From Dinochytrium kinnereticum (taxonomy: Eukaryota > Chytridiomycota > Chytridiomycetes > Chytridiales > Chytridiaceae): a DNA stretch of 29,984 nt. Location: positions 1 through 29,984 of the forward strand of contig JADGJT010000246.1 of the NCBI GenBank assembly GCA_027604005.1, in the 5' to 3' direction. Below are positions 1 to 9,384 of the stretch, in pieces. Under the pieces are notes generated by a model, which had not been told where the DNA came from, did not search any database, and worked only from the letters and a program-made list of their open reading frames with translations. The stretch's first letter is position 1, and each line of letters begins with the position of its first letter. The translations under genes were made by a program, and so were the position numbers.

Positions 1-2
1 AG

Positions 3-1028
3 GAGCTAGTGCAGTTTATTAGATCCAAACATGAAATCGTCGACCTGGGAGAGTTGCGACAGTACTTGGGCATCCGGGTGACTATCACAGAGAACGGCAC
101 CGCACTCGACCAGGAGGCCTACTGTTTGGACATCTTGAAGGACTTCCAGGAAGACAGCAGGCAAGTGAGGCGGGTTGCGTGGGATGTCAGATGTGATAAG
201 GAATTTGATCGAGAAATGGCGGAGATACCAGAGGAGGATTTGAGATTTATGGAAGGAAAGGACTACTGGCGAGTGGTTGGAAAGCTGCAATATTTGGTAA
301 ACACGAGACCCGATATCGCATATGCGGTGGGCAAACTGGGAAGGTATGCGTCGTGTCCGCGGAGAGTGCATTGGGAAGCGGCGCAGCATGTCCTGGGGTA
401 CCTGCGGGGAACGGCCGACATGAAACTCACGTTCTCTCGAGATACGACGGCAGGAAACCTTAACCAGGTAGTGGAGAAAGTTGGAACCGCAGTTGAGACA
501 GCGTGTTTCTCAGATGCCGACTATGCCGGGGACGCTGGTACACGAAGGTCTACTACGGGTCTGGTGGTGATGCTTTGTGGGGGAGCGGTTATTGCGTCCA
601 GCAAGCGACAAACCACTGTAGCGGATTCGACCGTCGCAGCGGAGACAATAGCCTTGTACAGCCTGTTGAAGGAGGCGCTGTGGGTGAGGGGGATGTTGGA
701 CTGGGTGGGAGAGTCGCAGCTGAAGCCGACTGTCTTGCTGTGTGATAACGAAGGGGCGGTGCGGAACTCTCAGGAGGGGGCGGAGAGGAACAAGACAAAG
801 CATATGGACATCAAGTACATGTTCGTACGCGACATGGTGCAGAAAGGGAAACTGGCCGTGAAGCATGTGGGGACAAAGGGAATGACAGCGGATATCCTGA
901 CGAAAGGCTTACCGTGGGTGGTGTTTGAAAAACACCGTGAGGGTTTGGGACTGATAAGGGGGAGTGTTTGGTTGAACTGTTATCAGTCCGAGTGTCCGGA
1001 CACAGGGGAATATAAGGGCGGACGGTGA
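3..1028 (+). mobile_element. Ty1/copia retrotransposon pol, 3' end (RT C-terminus and RNase H), partial
   Basis: The reading frame is open from the left edge, so the protein is cut by the window; it ends at a TGA at 1026-1028. The protein begins with the copia reverse-transcriptase signature DLGELRQYLGIRV. It continues with YLVNTRPDIAYAVGKLGRYA, the conserved block after the RT, and then the copia-type RNase H: FSDADYAGD (catalytic Asp), a Glu-containing helix (AETIALYSLLKEALWVR), LLCDNEGAV (Asp), and the closing HMDIKYMFVRD with the LTKGL tail. In this family the polyprotein copies element RNA into cDNA inside virus-like particles. There is no stop or frameshift in the visible part, so the insertion may be fairly young. 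The last ~20 codons run into the probable LTR. Gag, protease and integrase would lie to the left, outside the window. Confidence 0.93.
956..964 (+). promoter_or_regulatory. Polypurine tract of the copia element
   Basis: A purine run, AAGGGGGAG, lies immediately before the TGTT that opens the probable LTR. In LTR retrotransposons this tract primes plus-strand DNA synthesis and always abuts the 3' LTR. It overlaps the last part of the pol reading frame. Confidence 0.6.
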
Positions 1029-1148
1029 CACCTGTTTATTCTTTACACTTGGTATTTGAATGAACAGGTGAGTGGGTGCGAGGGGAAAAGGGGCATGTAC
1101 AAATCATATGGGCTAATAAGAAAACCACACTTGGTATTTGAATGAACA
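965..1148 (+). repeat. Probable 3' LTR of the copia element
   Basis: The segment starts TGTT right after the polypurine tract and ends AACA, giving the TG...CA ends expected of a copia LTR. A 22-bp sequence ending in TGAACA occurs at 1045-1066 and again at 1127-1148, so the LTR could instead end at 1066 (102 bp rather than 184 bp). A 12-bp palindrome, GTGTCCGGACAC, lies at 992-1003. The 5' LTR and target-site duplication cannot be compared because the left end is outside the window. Confidence 0.5.
1045..1148 (+). repeat. 22-bp direct repeat, two copies 82 bp apart
   Basis: Identical 22-bp copies lie at 1045-1066 and 1127-1148 (they begin ACACTTGGT and end TGAACA). Both end in a possible LTR terminus, so they may be an internal LTR repeat or a junction of two partial LTRs. 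Confidence 0.8.
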
Positions 1149-1248
1149 TTATTTGTCTGTGAGAGAGAGAGAGATTTTTCCAGTTATCTTTCCACCTTTT
1201 TCCATCCTGCCCTTTTTATCTCTGGTGAGATTCTCCCTTCTGCGACGT

Positions 1249-1270
1249 GAGGCGTCACCACTGACGCCTC
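1249..1270. repeat. Hairpin, 9-bp perfect stem, 4-nt loop
   Basis: GAGGCGTCA (1249-1257) pairs with TGACGCCTC (1262-1270) across the loop CCAC. The next hairpin follows without spacing. There is no U-run after it, and nothing suggests a bacterial-type terminator. Confidence 0.8.
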
Positions 1271-1300
1271 CTCTGCGGCCGCGGGGACCTTGCCGCAGAG
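1271..1300. repeat. Hairpin, 8-bp perfect stem, 14-nt loop
   Basis: CTCTGCGG (1271-1278) pairs with CCGCAGAG (1293-1300). It is directly adjacent to the 1249-1270 hairpin, so the two form a double-hairpin unit of 52 bp. The stems are GC-rich against an AT-rich background. Confidence 0.75.
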
Positions 1301-1438
1301 CCGTTAAAAATGAAAACCAATAAAGAAACTCAAACATAACTTAGAATGATAAAAAGAAGATTGGAGGGAAGAAGAGTCAATCTGGGTCTTTTAATCTCCC
1401 CAGAACGCGTCATGTTGAAAATTCAATAAAGAATCTCA

Positions 1439-1458
1439 CCGCTGGCACTTGCCAGCGG
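1439..1458. repeat. Hairpin, 9-bp perfect stem
   Basis: CCGCTGGCA (1439-1447) pairs with TGCCAGCGG (1450-1458) with only CT between; in RNA the innermost pairs would open to make a usable loop. It is GC-rich in AT-rich surroundings. Confidence 0.75.
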
Positions 1459-1633
1459 GGGCTGGGAAGCGTCTGCTTACTTTGACTTGTACTCAGATAA
1501 GTTTTTGGAGGTGAGAGCTTAGAGATTTATTCGCTTAGGAGTGGGGTTATTTCGATCTTAGAGTAAGTCCGTGTGGGAACATCCCCACTACAGATCCTTT
1601 TATCCTGCCCTCCCTATCCGTCCCATGACGACC

Positions 1634-1658
1634 TGTGGCGCTCCACCCTAGCGCCACA
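1634..1658. repeat. Hairpin, 9-bp perfect stem, 7-nt loop
   Basis: TGTGGCGCT (1634-1642) pairs with AGCGCCACA (1650-1658) across CCACCCT. It is similar in size and GC content to the hairpins upstream but has a different stem sequence. Confidence 0.75.
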
Positions 1659-1784
1659 GTAGCGGCTACCTCATCAACCGCTAATGTAAACAAAGAAAAG
1701 AACGAATAAAAAGAAAAAGGGTAGCTCTGAGGCAAAAGGATGTGTTTGGGGAGGGAACAGAAATGGAAAGACAGCAAACGCGTC

Positions 1785-1827
1785 AAGTTTACGCGTTACA
1801 ATTTGACACGTCAAAACGCGTAAACTT
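1785..1827. repeat. Nested inverted repeat, 13-bp stem with ACGCGT cores
   Basis: AAGTTTACGCGTT (1785-1797) is the exact reverse complement of AACGCGTAAACTT (1815-1827). The 17-nt loop itself holds TTGAC-AC-GTCAA (1803-1814). Both arms contain ACGCGT, and a third copy lies just outside at about 1778-1783. ACGCGT is the MluI cell-cycle box in yeasts; whether it acts that way here is not known. Confidence 0.8.
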
Positions 1828-2385
1828 AACAGGTTCAACAACGTAAGGCTGTTTATTATGTGTAGCGAACGAAGCTCGTAATGTGCAGGATTTCACCTAA
1901 AATTATTAGCTCCTTGCGGCGCAGTTGGCTTATTCTCATAAGTCACTCTGACCAGTTTCTTTATTTTCTTCACATTCTTACCTTAGTCGTCATTATTGAC
2001 CATTTTTGAGAACTTGTTTGCTGTTTTTTTACCTATGTGACCTAATATGTCACAAGCTTACTCAGATCATGCTTTCGCCGTTAGAAAGCGGAGTTCTTTC
2101 CTTTATGCTTTTGGTAGATTTGGGTATAGAGAGGGTGCTTTGTGAAGGGTATAGATTTGTCTTCATAAAAAGTTGGTGACGTCTGCACTATGCTGCTGAT
2201 AATTTATCATGAAAGTTTTTTTGTGGCTCTCTCCCTTTTTGTCTTTTTCGTTTGATGCTGGCTGGATCTTGTGCACACTGTAACATATGTGCCCGTCGAA
2301 TATAAAATAGTTTGATCCCCCTTATCATTTATCATTCCTTCTTTTAAAAGCTGCTAATATAGTGTCATCTTGCTCGTCGTCTGGC

Positions 2386-2811
2386 TCGTGAGTTTCTCCT
2401 CACCTTTCTTCCCTCACCTCAAAGCAAACGTAACGTGACCGACGGATCGGCACTTCACCTTTGTGGTGAGCGGAAATCATTGGCTATCAAAAGGGTGATG
2501 CATCCTCCCAAAGAATATTCAACGCCTTGAATTGGGCAGCCGTTGCTTAGCGCAACCTCAGAGAATCATCGCGTAAATCTTTGGTCTTGTCAACGTTCGT
2601 GAGTTTCTCCTCACCTTTCTTTCCTCACCTCAAAGCAAACGTAACGTGAACGACGCATCGGTACCTCACCTTTGTGGTGAGCGGAAATCCTTGACCAACA
2701 AAGGGTGATGCATCTTCCCAAATAATAATCAACGGCTTGGATTGGGCAGCCGTTGTTTTGTTCAGCTCAACCTCAGAGAATCAACACGTAAATCTTTGGA
2801 CTTGTCAACGT
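2386..2811. repeat. Direct tandem duplication, two units of ~211 and 215 bp
   Basis: Unit 1 (2386-2596) and unit 2 (2597-2811) abut exactly. Both open with TCGTGAGTTTCTCCTCACC and close with CTTGTCAACGT, with substitutions and small indels between, so the duplication is not recent. No frame stays open through both units. Each contains GTGAGT-like donors and a short CAC/GTG hairpin. The duplication ends about 310 bp before the first supported ATG of the ADDFP gene and could be part of its 5' region. Confidence 0.85.
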
Positions 2812-3124
2812 GACATCCTTTTTGGCCTCTCAGCCTCAATCACATCGCAACGTCGACGACTTTCCTAACTTCCTCCTGCATCAAAGCTGTTGCCGTTCCC
2901 TCTATTCCATCAGATAAAGAGGTGAGGTGACTGTGCAGAAGAGTAGCAACTGACCGTCTGGGGGGTTTCAGGATCTACCCCACTATGACCAGGCATCGTT
3001 CAGTAAACCGCAAAACCTCAAATGCTGCCTCCCGCTCCCCAGCTCGAACAACCAAGTCGGTCAAGACCCAATAGCAAGTCTGAATACCGGCAGGCACTCG
3101 TCTTTGGTTGAGATCTTTCCGACC
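2812..3124 (+). other. Possible 5' exons or leader of the ADDFP gene
   Basis: The frame of the first exon of the downstream gene stays open back to 2954. A good acceptor (tttcag, ending 2971) would start an exon at 2972 in the same phase, and a GTGAGG donor lies at 2922. In frame +2 at 2852 the DNA encodes NVDDFPNF, which matches the repeated ADDFP motif downstream, but that frame stops at 2915-2917 and does not join cleanly. The real first exon may therefore be upstream, or the 5' end may be decayed. Confidence 0.3.
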
Positions 3125-4861
3125 ATGATGACGCCAAGAATTTCGTCGTTTAACTCCACCCCTGCTGCCTGGAGCGAATCACCACGGACGTCGAAAAATT
3201 CAACTCCATTGTCGGTGGCGGTCACTTTCCAACCATTCAAAGCTGATGATTTCCCGACTCTTGAGTTTGCGCAATGTTCTGCTGTCAGCCAAACGAAAGA
3301 CCGTACCCCACTTGCTACAGTGAGTTTATAGAACTCTATTTTCGCCCTTTTACATTACTGTTTAACCGCCCATGATACTATTAAATAGAATGACTCTTTT
3401 GGGACTTGTAACGGAACGTCCACCACGTCGCTAGTCATTATCAACCAGGAGTCCAAGTGTCAGCAATCTTGGAACATCAAAGCCAGCAAGTGGATGAAGA
3501 CGGCGCCGTTCAGGCCATTTGCGGCCGACGATTTCCCAAGTCTCGGGAGTCCAAGGCGAAAGTTGATCGAACGATCAAAGAAGATCAGCCCTGTTTCAAA
3601 CGTTGGAGTGGTATATGTCTTCAGCTCTTCTTTTATTTTCCTTTTTTTTTTGCCCCCTTCCCCCCGTTTTGGGTTAAACTAGTATTTCTGAACCGTACCT
3701 ATTCCTCATTAAAAAAGGAAAACGCAAGTGGAACTTCGAAGGAGAGTGTCGCGTCGTCCTTCTGGGATTCATTGACCGACCCGTCTGCGTCAATCACCCA
3801 TGCCGCAAGACAAAAGCCTGTTATCAAGCCATTGCAAGTCACAGTTGACCTTGCTGCTCATATCTCTCCCCGAGTTGAGCCTGTAAGTTTCTTCACCTCA
3901 TAGCAGTGCTTTAGTACGTTGAACCTTTTTTCTTCTTGAACAGCTTGCCGAGGAAAGTCTAGCAATTCCTGAAGAGAGTCTAGAGATTTCCGCCGGAAAT
4001 GTTAATCTCTGCCATCGGATCAATTCTGACTCCGTGGGTAACGAGGCTCAGGATAGAAGCAAGATAGTGTATGCCACTGCAGATGTAAGTCGAGCGGTTT
4101 TTTATTATTCTTTATTCATTTTTTTACTTTTCTTCTTATCAGGCCTCTTTAAAGCAGGATATCAAAAGGCAACATGTCACTGTAAGCTCTCCCTCCCTCT
4201 GCACCACAACGGATGCCGACTCCGCTGTCATTGTGACGCCATCTATTTGCGGATCCTTCACCGCCACCACCCGAGACGGTCAAGATGACTCCATTATTCC
4301 CACAGGCAGCTCTCAAGAGGTTTGTATTTATTCCTTTTTTTTTTTTGAAGTGGTGCGTTCTTCATGCTGACTTTTTTGTTTCGCCTTTTGTCGTAGTCTG
4401 TGACTCGGCGCACAAGGAGAGGTCGTCGCGGACGCGGGCGCGGACAAAGGCCAGACAAGGTATTGGATAAGGTTTATGTTGAAAAATCGTCAACGTCCCA
4501 GCCTTGCCCGATTAAGGCTTCGTCAAATGCAACACGGAGATTTCACCCACTTCCTCCCAAGCCCGTTCACGCGCTACCCCCAAGACCGCTTCAAATCCTT
4601 CCCCCGAGGCCCCTGTCTCAACTCTTTGCCCCCATGCCACAGATGCCTTACGTTCCCCATCCCCCTGTGGCCTTTTCTTCGTGTTTTCCTCCCCCCTCCG
4701 CTCCCCGTCTTCTTCCACCTCCGCCGCTTCCCTTTTTACCCCTCCCAATTCAACATCCTACCTATTTGTTGAATGGGGAGAATGGCTGGGGGGTTGTGGT
4801 CGCGCCACCTACCATGTGGAGGTTTTGGAGGAATGGGACAGTTGCGACACCTGCTCATTGA
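3125..4861 (+). CDS. Protein of unknown function with repeated ADDFP motifs, RG patch and proline-rich tail (six exons)
   Basis: Proposed exons are 3125-3319, 3389-3610, 3718-3882, 3944-4084, 4143-4319 and 4397-4861. The spliced product is 454 aa, from the first in-frame ATG. All five introns fall in phase 0; donors are GTGAGT, GTATAT, GTAAGT, GTAAGT and GTTTGT. Acceptors are TAG, AAG (3717, the weakest), CAG, CAG and TAG. Exons 1 and 2 each encode one copy of a motif: FQPFKADDFPTL and FRPFAADDFPSL. Exon 6 starts with an Arg/Gly patch (RRGRRGRGRGQR), then a long Pro-rich, low-charge tail. RG patches often bind RNA and short DFPxL motifs often act as docking peptides; assigning either role here is inference. 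I do not recognise the family. The start could lie further upstream. Confidence 0.6.
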
Positions 4862-5203
4862 GTGTGTTGGAGATTCAAATAGTTGGGGTCGTTGCTTTTT
4901 TCTTTGATTGTTTGAAATGTAATTAATATGATAAGACCTCATACTGCTTTTTCTTCTGTGTTTTTAAGTCTAGGCTGATTTTCAAGAAAAACATTGAGCA
5001 GCTTACTCAGAGTTATTGCACTCTTATTTTGTTGGCGGCCTTGTATTTAACTCTGGCATTTTTGAATCGCGTCCGTTTAAACTGATGGCGAGTTTATCAA
5101 TGAGCAAGCCTATCCAACAACAAAGTCACTTTAATGATCCGAAGAAAAGATCCAAGTGAAAAAAAAAAATAGACAGAAGAAGAAAAGTACGGCATGATAG
5201 CTG
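4862..5203. other. Intergenic, AT-rich, nothing recognised
   Basis: This is presumably the 3' UTR of the ADDFP gene and spacer before the decayed glycosyltransferase. It has an A-run at about 5159-5168. No supported reading frame or motif. Confidence 0.6.
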
Positions 5204-5224
5204 TTGAAGGAAGACCAAACTGAA

Positions 5225-6000
5225 ATGACAGTAAAAGGCACAGCTTTCGGGTCCCTTTCCCATTCCAAGAACACCACCTCCTCCATCAAGGGCGCCATCA
5301 AAAACATGTCAACGAACGCGCTGCTCTACGCTGGCTCACGGGCGGACCTTAAGCTAGCGTGCAAGTCCAATGAGACCATTGTCCATAGTGTCTGCTTAGA
5401 CAAGGTTCTTGAGGTGGAGAGGATCAAGGAGGGTGAGAAAGAGGTGGCCGTGCAAAGACACTTCAGTCCAAAACGGCTTCCATCCTCCATGGCCAACCCA
5501 TCTCCAAGAAGATCTGGACATTCTAGAACACCAACAAACCACCCCGGATGGTGCTCGAGTGTATGTCGGCGTGGAAGCGATTCAACCCGGACCACATCGT
5601 CACAATCATCATGCCCGAGACCATCCCAACCACAAGCGATTTAGGGAAGAGGGAACCCTCGTTCATATCAGACTGGGTGCGTCTCGCGGTGATTGACGAG
5701 CAAGGCGGGGTCTGGATGGACGCCAGCATCATCCCCACAAGGAGGAGCAACCACGTTCAAGTGGGAGGCGTTCGCTTACCACCTCATAGATGGTTGATCC
5801 AAATGTTCCTATCAATCGTACCTTAAGATCTAAGACAGTCCATGATTCATGACAGATCGAAAGACTCATTCGTGACAATAGGATTAGTCGTAGGGACTTC
5901 CGAGTCTTGCGTTCATATTGTGCTCAACCTGTTAACGACGAACAAGGCCAGCCCGGTCCTCGACTCTTGGTTCATCGCGTCCATCCGGAGGGCACAATAA
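5225..6000 (+). pseudogene. Decayed Caps_synth-type glycosyltransferase
   Basis: Frame +1 carries the family core. PISKKIWTF is followed by a TAG stop (5524-5526) where the family normally has Trp (IWxxW), then NTNKPPRMVLECMSAWKRFNP, then SDWVRLAVIDEQGGVWMDASII, the acceptor/DxD region. After another stop (5824-5826) the same frame ends with PVLDSWFIASIRRAQ (stop 5998-6000), the conserved C-terminal block of Caps_synth proteins (capsular-polysaccharide-type sugar transferases). The N-terminal ~80 codons (ATG 5225) lie in frame +2 and shift out near 5435-5460. Another shift is suggested near 5750, where a different frame reads FKWEAFAYHL. At least one nonsense codon and one or two frameshifts make a working product unlikely. 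An unrecognised intron could explain part of the C-terminal break but not the TAG. Confidence 0.75.
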
Positions 6001-6893
6001 TCGATGATGGGCTGAAATATCATTATCACTGACTCCGTGCTCGTGGTTCCTTAATAGACAGTACTGTTTTTGTAATTGAGCCCACACTTGCTAAAAGTGA
6101 TTATTCTCAAGGAAAGAAATGAACAACGTAAGGAAAGTACGCGTACCGGATATCAACCATGGATGTAGAGCATCCAACCAAATTAAAACCCACTGATGGT
6201 GTTAAGAAGGGAGAAATAAAAAAGAGAAATAAATGATAATCACCACAGCACAAGTCACAGACGGTCACCTCACCACATGGTAGGAGACTGCCGCTTCTTC
6301 TTGATCCATCCAAACACCTCAACCCCAACCCTTTCTGCTCACCGTTTCCTTGTTTGTTTGTGTGTGTGTGGTAGTAGCGTCTCCGCATATTGCTGGCACA
6401 CGCGTGAGTGGCATCCGGCGACCAAAGCCATGGATGATATAATTGGGACATACGGCTAGCGCTGCAGCAGGCTGAAAATGAGCAAGAACGCGTTTGAAGG
6501 CGTTTTCAAGGCAGCCAGTTGATCTCAACATGTAAAACAACCAGATCGTGCAGAAACTTTCAACCCAAAGAGTCCAACATCAAGCCTCCTGCTGAATGCC
6601 CGCATCAACGAACGCCCCCAGGCAAAGGGTAAGCAGCTGAATGCGAGGCGGCCAGGCAGCAAAGGCAAGCAGGAGAAAGCGCGGTGAGAGGGGGCAGGTC
6701 CAATTCCTCGCCCAGCCATCGGCCTGTTCAGCCTGAACCTCCTGCCACAAATTTCAATTTCCAACAAAGACCTTCAGCCCGCCCGCCACCACCTGCACCG
6801 AAATATCGCAACCCCCCACCGTCGCAACAGTTAAAAAACCCCCCCCGAACACCCCGACCATGGACCATTCAATCACCACCACCACGGCTCACA
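6001..6893. other. Intergenic and promoter region of the metalloprotease gene
   Basis: No supported gene on either strand. The segment just before the metalloprotease ATG (about 6770-6890) is C/A-rich and has no clear TATA box. An open frame runs upstream of the ATG, but it has no ATG of its own before 6894 and is Pro-rich by composition, so I treat it as leader. Confidence 0.6.
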
Positions 6894-8632
6894 ATGACCA
6901 AAGCAACCAACATCTCCCTGCTCCTGCTCGCAGCAACCGCCGCAAGCGTGCTAGGCTCCCTTGTCGAGACCGACGCAGACCTCTCCGTTCTGGATTCATT
7001 CGGCGGGGAGTCCTTTATTGACGCTGCCTTTGACCGAAAAGGCGATTCTGATGCCATCCGTGATGACTGGAACGACGTTCCTGCGTCCCGGAAGGAAGAT
7101 GTCAGCGACTTTGGGAAACCCGAACGAACTTTTGATCGAAGCACCGCTGTTTTGCCAGTGGCCTCCATCACTGGAGAGGCCAAGGCGTATGCCGAGTGTA
7201 GCGAGTTGAGGGTCAAGGGGGCGGAGAAGTGTAATGTCTTCCCTGAGTGGAGCTCCAATCCTTCTGACCCCGTCCGTTACAAGTGTTTGGATGCCAACAT
7301 CAAGTATGTATTTCTTTGTCTATGCATTCCTGCCGTGAAAGATGCTCCCGCTACTTTCCGTCTCTGCCCTGATGCTAACCTCATTGAAAACAAAAAGGGT
7401 GTCAGACGAGTGCGTCAAGTTTATTGACGCAAACCTCGGCAGCAAATCCTTTCCCTACAACTTCAGCTACCCCACCACCTCCCCAACCCCCACCCCAACA
7501 ACCCCATCCGACCCCCCAAGCGAGCCCCCAGCTTCAACGACCGCCCCCGCTGACCCCGAAAGTGAACCTCCGACATCAACCTCTAACCCCAGCGATCCCG
7601 AAAGCGAACCCCCTACATCAACCTCCAACCCAAGCGATCCCCCCACCGAAACCAACGACGACAATGTCACTCCCAACCCAGACGCCGGCCGCGACGCCAT
7701 GATGATGGGGGCGGTAGACTTTGAGAAATGTCGAACGGTCAGCCGAGCTGTGAACGAATTTGAGCCCATGATCGCTGCTCAGATCAAGAAATGGGATAGG
7801 AACCCTCCCAATCTGCCCCCGATGACCGTGTACGTTCATTATCATATCTATAGAGATTCAAAGGGGAATGGAAACCTCCCGCAAAAGGCCATTGATGAGC
7901 AGATGAGGAGGTTGAATAAGGCGTATGAGAAGATTCGTCTTCGCTTCAAGCTTGGAAAGGTGAGATGGTGTTCTGTTTTGTTTTTTGTTTGTTTTTTTGT
8001 TATCATTAAGGCACCCAAAACGCCGGCCAAGGCTCTTCCCCGTTGTATCTATTTATTTTGAATACATATTCACTAAATGACTCCCTCCCTCTCTGCAGAT
8101 CTACCGCATCAGGAACGACACCGTCTTCAACTACGCTGGCGTCGGCAAAAAAGGCCAAGAAACCTACCCACTTTTCAGCAATATCCTCTCGAAGCGACCA
8201 ATCGTCGGCCCTCGAGACCTCACCATCATCACCGCAAAACTCCCCAACCTCCTCGGCTACGCCCAATTCCCCTGGGACTACAAACGCGCCAGGGCCACCG
8301 ACGGCATCGTGTTGAACTACGAGACCCTGCCGGGGATCCGGAAGAGCAAATTTGATCGTGGCCACACTCTGATTCATGAGGTTGGACATTGGGTTGGGCT
8401 TCATCATACCTTTAATGGGGGGTGCAAGGGGGGTGGTGACTTTGTTTCTGACACACCTGCTGTTGCTGCGCCGAACTTTGGTTGCAAGAGGGGTGTGGAC
8501 ACTTGCCCAGGAGATAAGGGGAAGGACAATGTACATAACTACATGGATTATTCGGATGATGCTTGTATGTCGCAGTTCTCAAATGGGCAGTTGAAGAGGG
8601 TTCTGGCATGCATGGTGCTTTTCAGAAAGTAG
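6894..8632 (+). CDS. Secreted M43 (pappalysin-like) zinc metalloprotease
   Basis: Exons are 6894-7303, 7398-7959 and 8099-8632, giving 501 aa. The start is the first in-frame ATG and is followed at once by a signal peptide (about residues 1-22, LLLLAATAASVLGS). Residues 162-231 are a Pro/Ser/Thr/Glu linker with two copies of a 14-residue unit. The catalytic domain begins near residue 258. HEVGHWVGLHH (417-427) is the HExxHxxGxxH zinc site, and NYMDYSDDACMSQF (Met at 481) is the Met-turn region of fungal MEP1-like M43B enzymes. Paired Cys in CKGGGD, CKRG, CPGD and ACM fit the family disulfides. Such enzymes degrade extracellular protein. Intron 1 has a GCTAAC branch point but an A-rich AAG acceptor (7397); intron 2 ends in CTGCAG. 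The N-terminal region (residues 23-161, with Cys-containing stretches) is unrecognised. Confidence 0.9.
7552..7635 (+). repeat. Coding 42-bp minisatellite in the protease linker
   Basis: Two consecutive 42-bp units (7552-7593, 7594-7635) each encode DPESEPPTSTSNPS. Degenerate relatives flank them (DPPSEPPASTTAPA before, DPPTE after). The linker is likely flexible and O-glycosylated, and likely varies in length between strains. Confidence 0.85.
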
Positions 8633-9384
8633 GACCTTGTCAGTGTACCGGATCACCATTTCTTTTTTCTTTTTTCTTTTCGAGCTTTTGATTTGATCTG
8701 CTTATTATCTTTTTCTTTTCTTTTGGACTGTACAGTTTTCATCTTGTTTTCTTTTTTCTTAAACAAAAAAAACTTTGGGGTTTTGTGTTTGGGCGAGTAA
8801 CGAAAAGGATTTTGACAGTTATTTCTGTTTTCCTTTTCCCTATTCATTATCGGTGTTCTGTTCATGATATCCCAAACATCAGCAGCAAACAGCCTTATTA
8901 AAATACAATTCGAAAGGCCAAATTCACATTATTTTTTGTTGACTCTGTGGGTTCTCGACCCGAAATCTTTTGGGACAAGGGAAGGAAATGCAGGCTTCTC
9001 GCTGCTGCGAAAAGCAGAGATGCCTTGAAGAAAAGCGCACTGCCGCAATAGGAACAAACACGGTGGGACAGGTCACACCTTTGCCTGATTAGGCTAAAGA
9101 GCGTCAGGCAAAGCAACGCTCTCAGCAAGAAACAGTCAATGGGGACAATGTCGAGCGACGATGCCTTTATTTATTCCGCCAAGTGCTTTTAATTCCTTCA
9201 CCGCAGAAGGCTTAAAAGAAAAAAAGGAAGGAAAGAAAGAAACGAAAAAAGAAGAAAGGGCGAACCTGCAGCTGCGCGAGTTGTCAATGAGAAGAAAAGA
9301 AACCAACTCCCCAGCCACATCACAACACCAATAACATAAAAAAAAAAAGATGAGATCCAACCGTCGCAACCACAAACCAACCCC
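8633..9384. other. Intergenic region between converging genes
   Basis: The protease (+) and the LEA2-like gene (-) converge here, so both 3' UTRs lie in this stretch. It has T-rich and A-rich runs and no supported reading frame. Confidence 0.6.

Larger units (their letters stand above)
1149..2385. other. Non-coding region with hairpins, no gene seen
   Basis: No reading frame longer than about 80 codons looks like protein on either strand. The first third holds five perfect inverted repeats, listed separately, and four ACGCGT hexamers (near 1405, 1780, 1792 and 1817). The remainder, about 1830-2385, is T-rich with no recognised motif. It may be an old repeat graveyard next to the copia insertion. 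Confidence 0.6.

Noticed and set aside
1249..1300. Bacterial-type intrinsic terminator
   Set aside because: The stems are not followed by a U-run and the surrounding genes are eukaryotic with introns.
3457..3903. 148-codon frame read straight through
   Set aside because: It crosses a T-rich intron with FFFYFPFFF-like translation; only its second half is a real exon (3718-3882).
6107..6451. 114-codon minus-strand frame between the dead transferase and the protease
   Set aside because: No recognisable motif, no plausible start context, and composition like random intergenic DNA.
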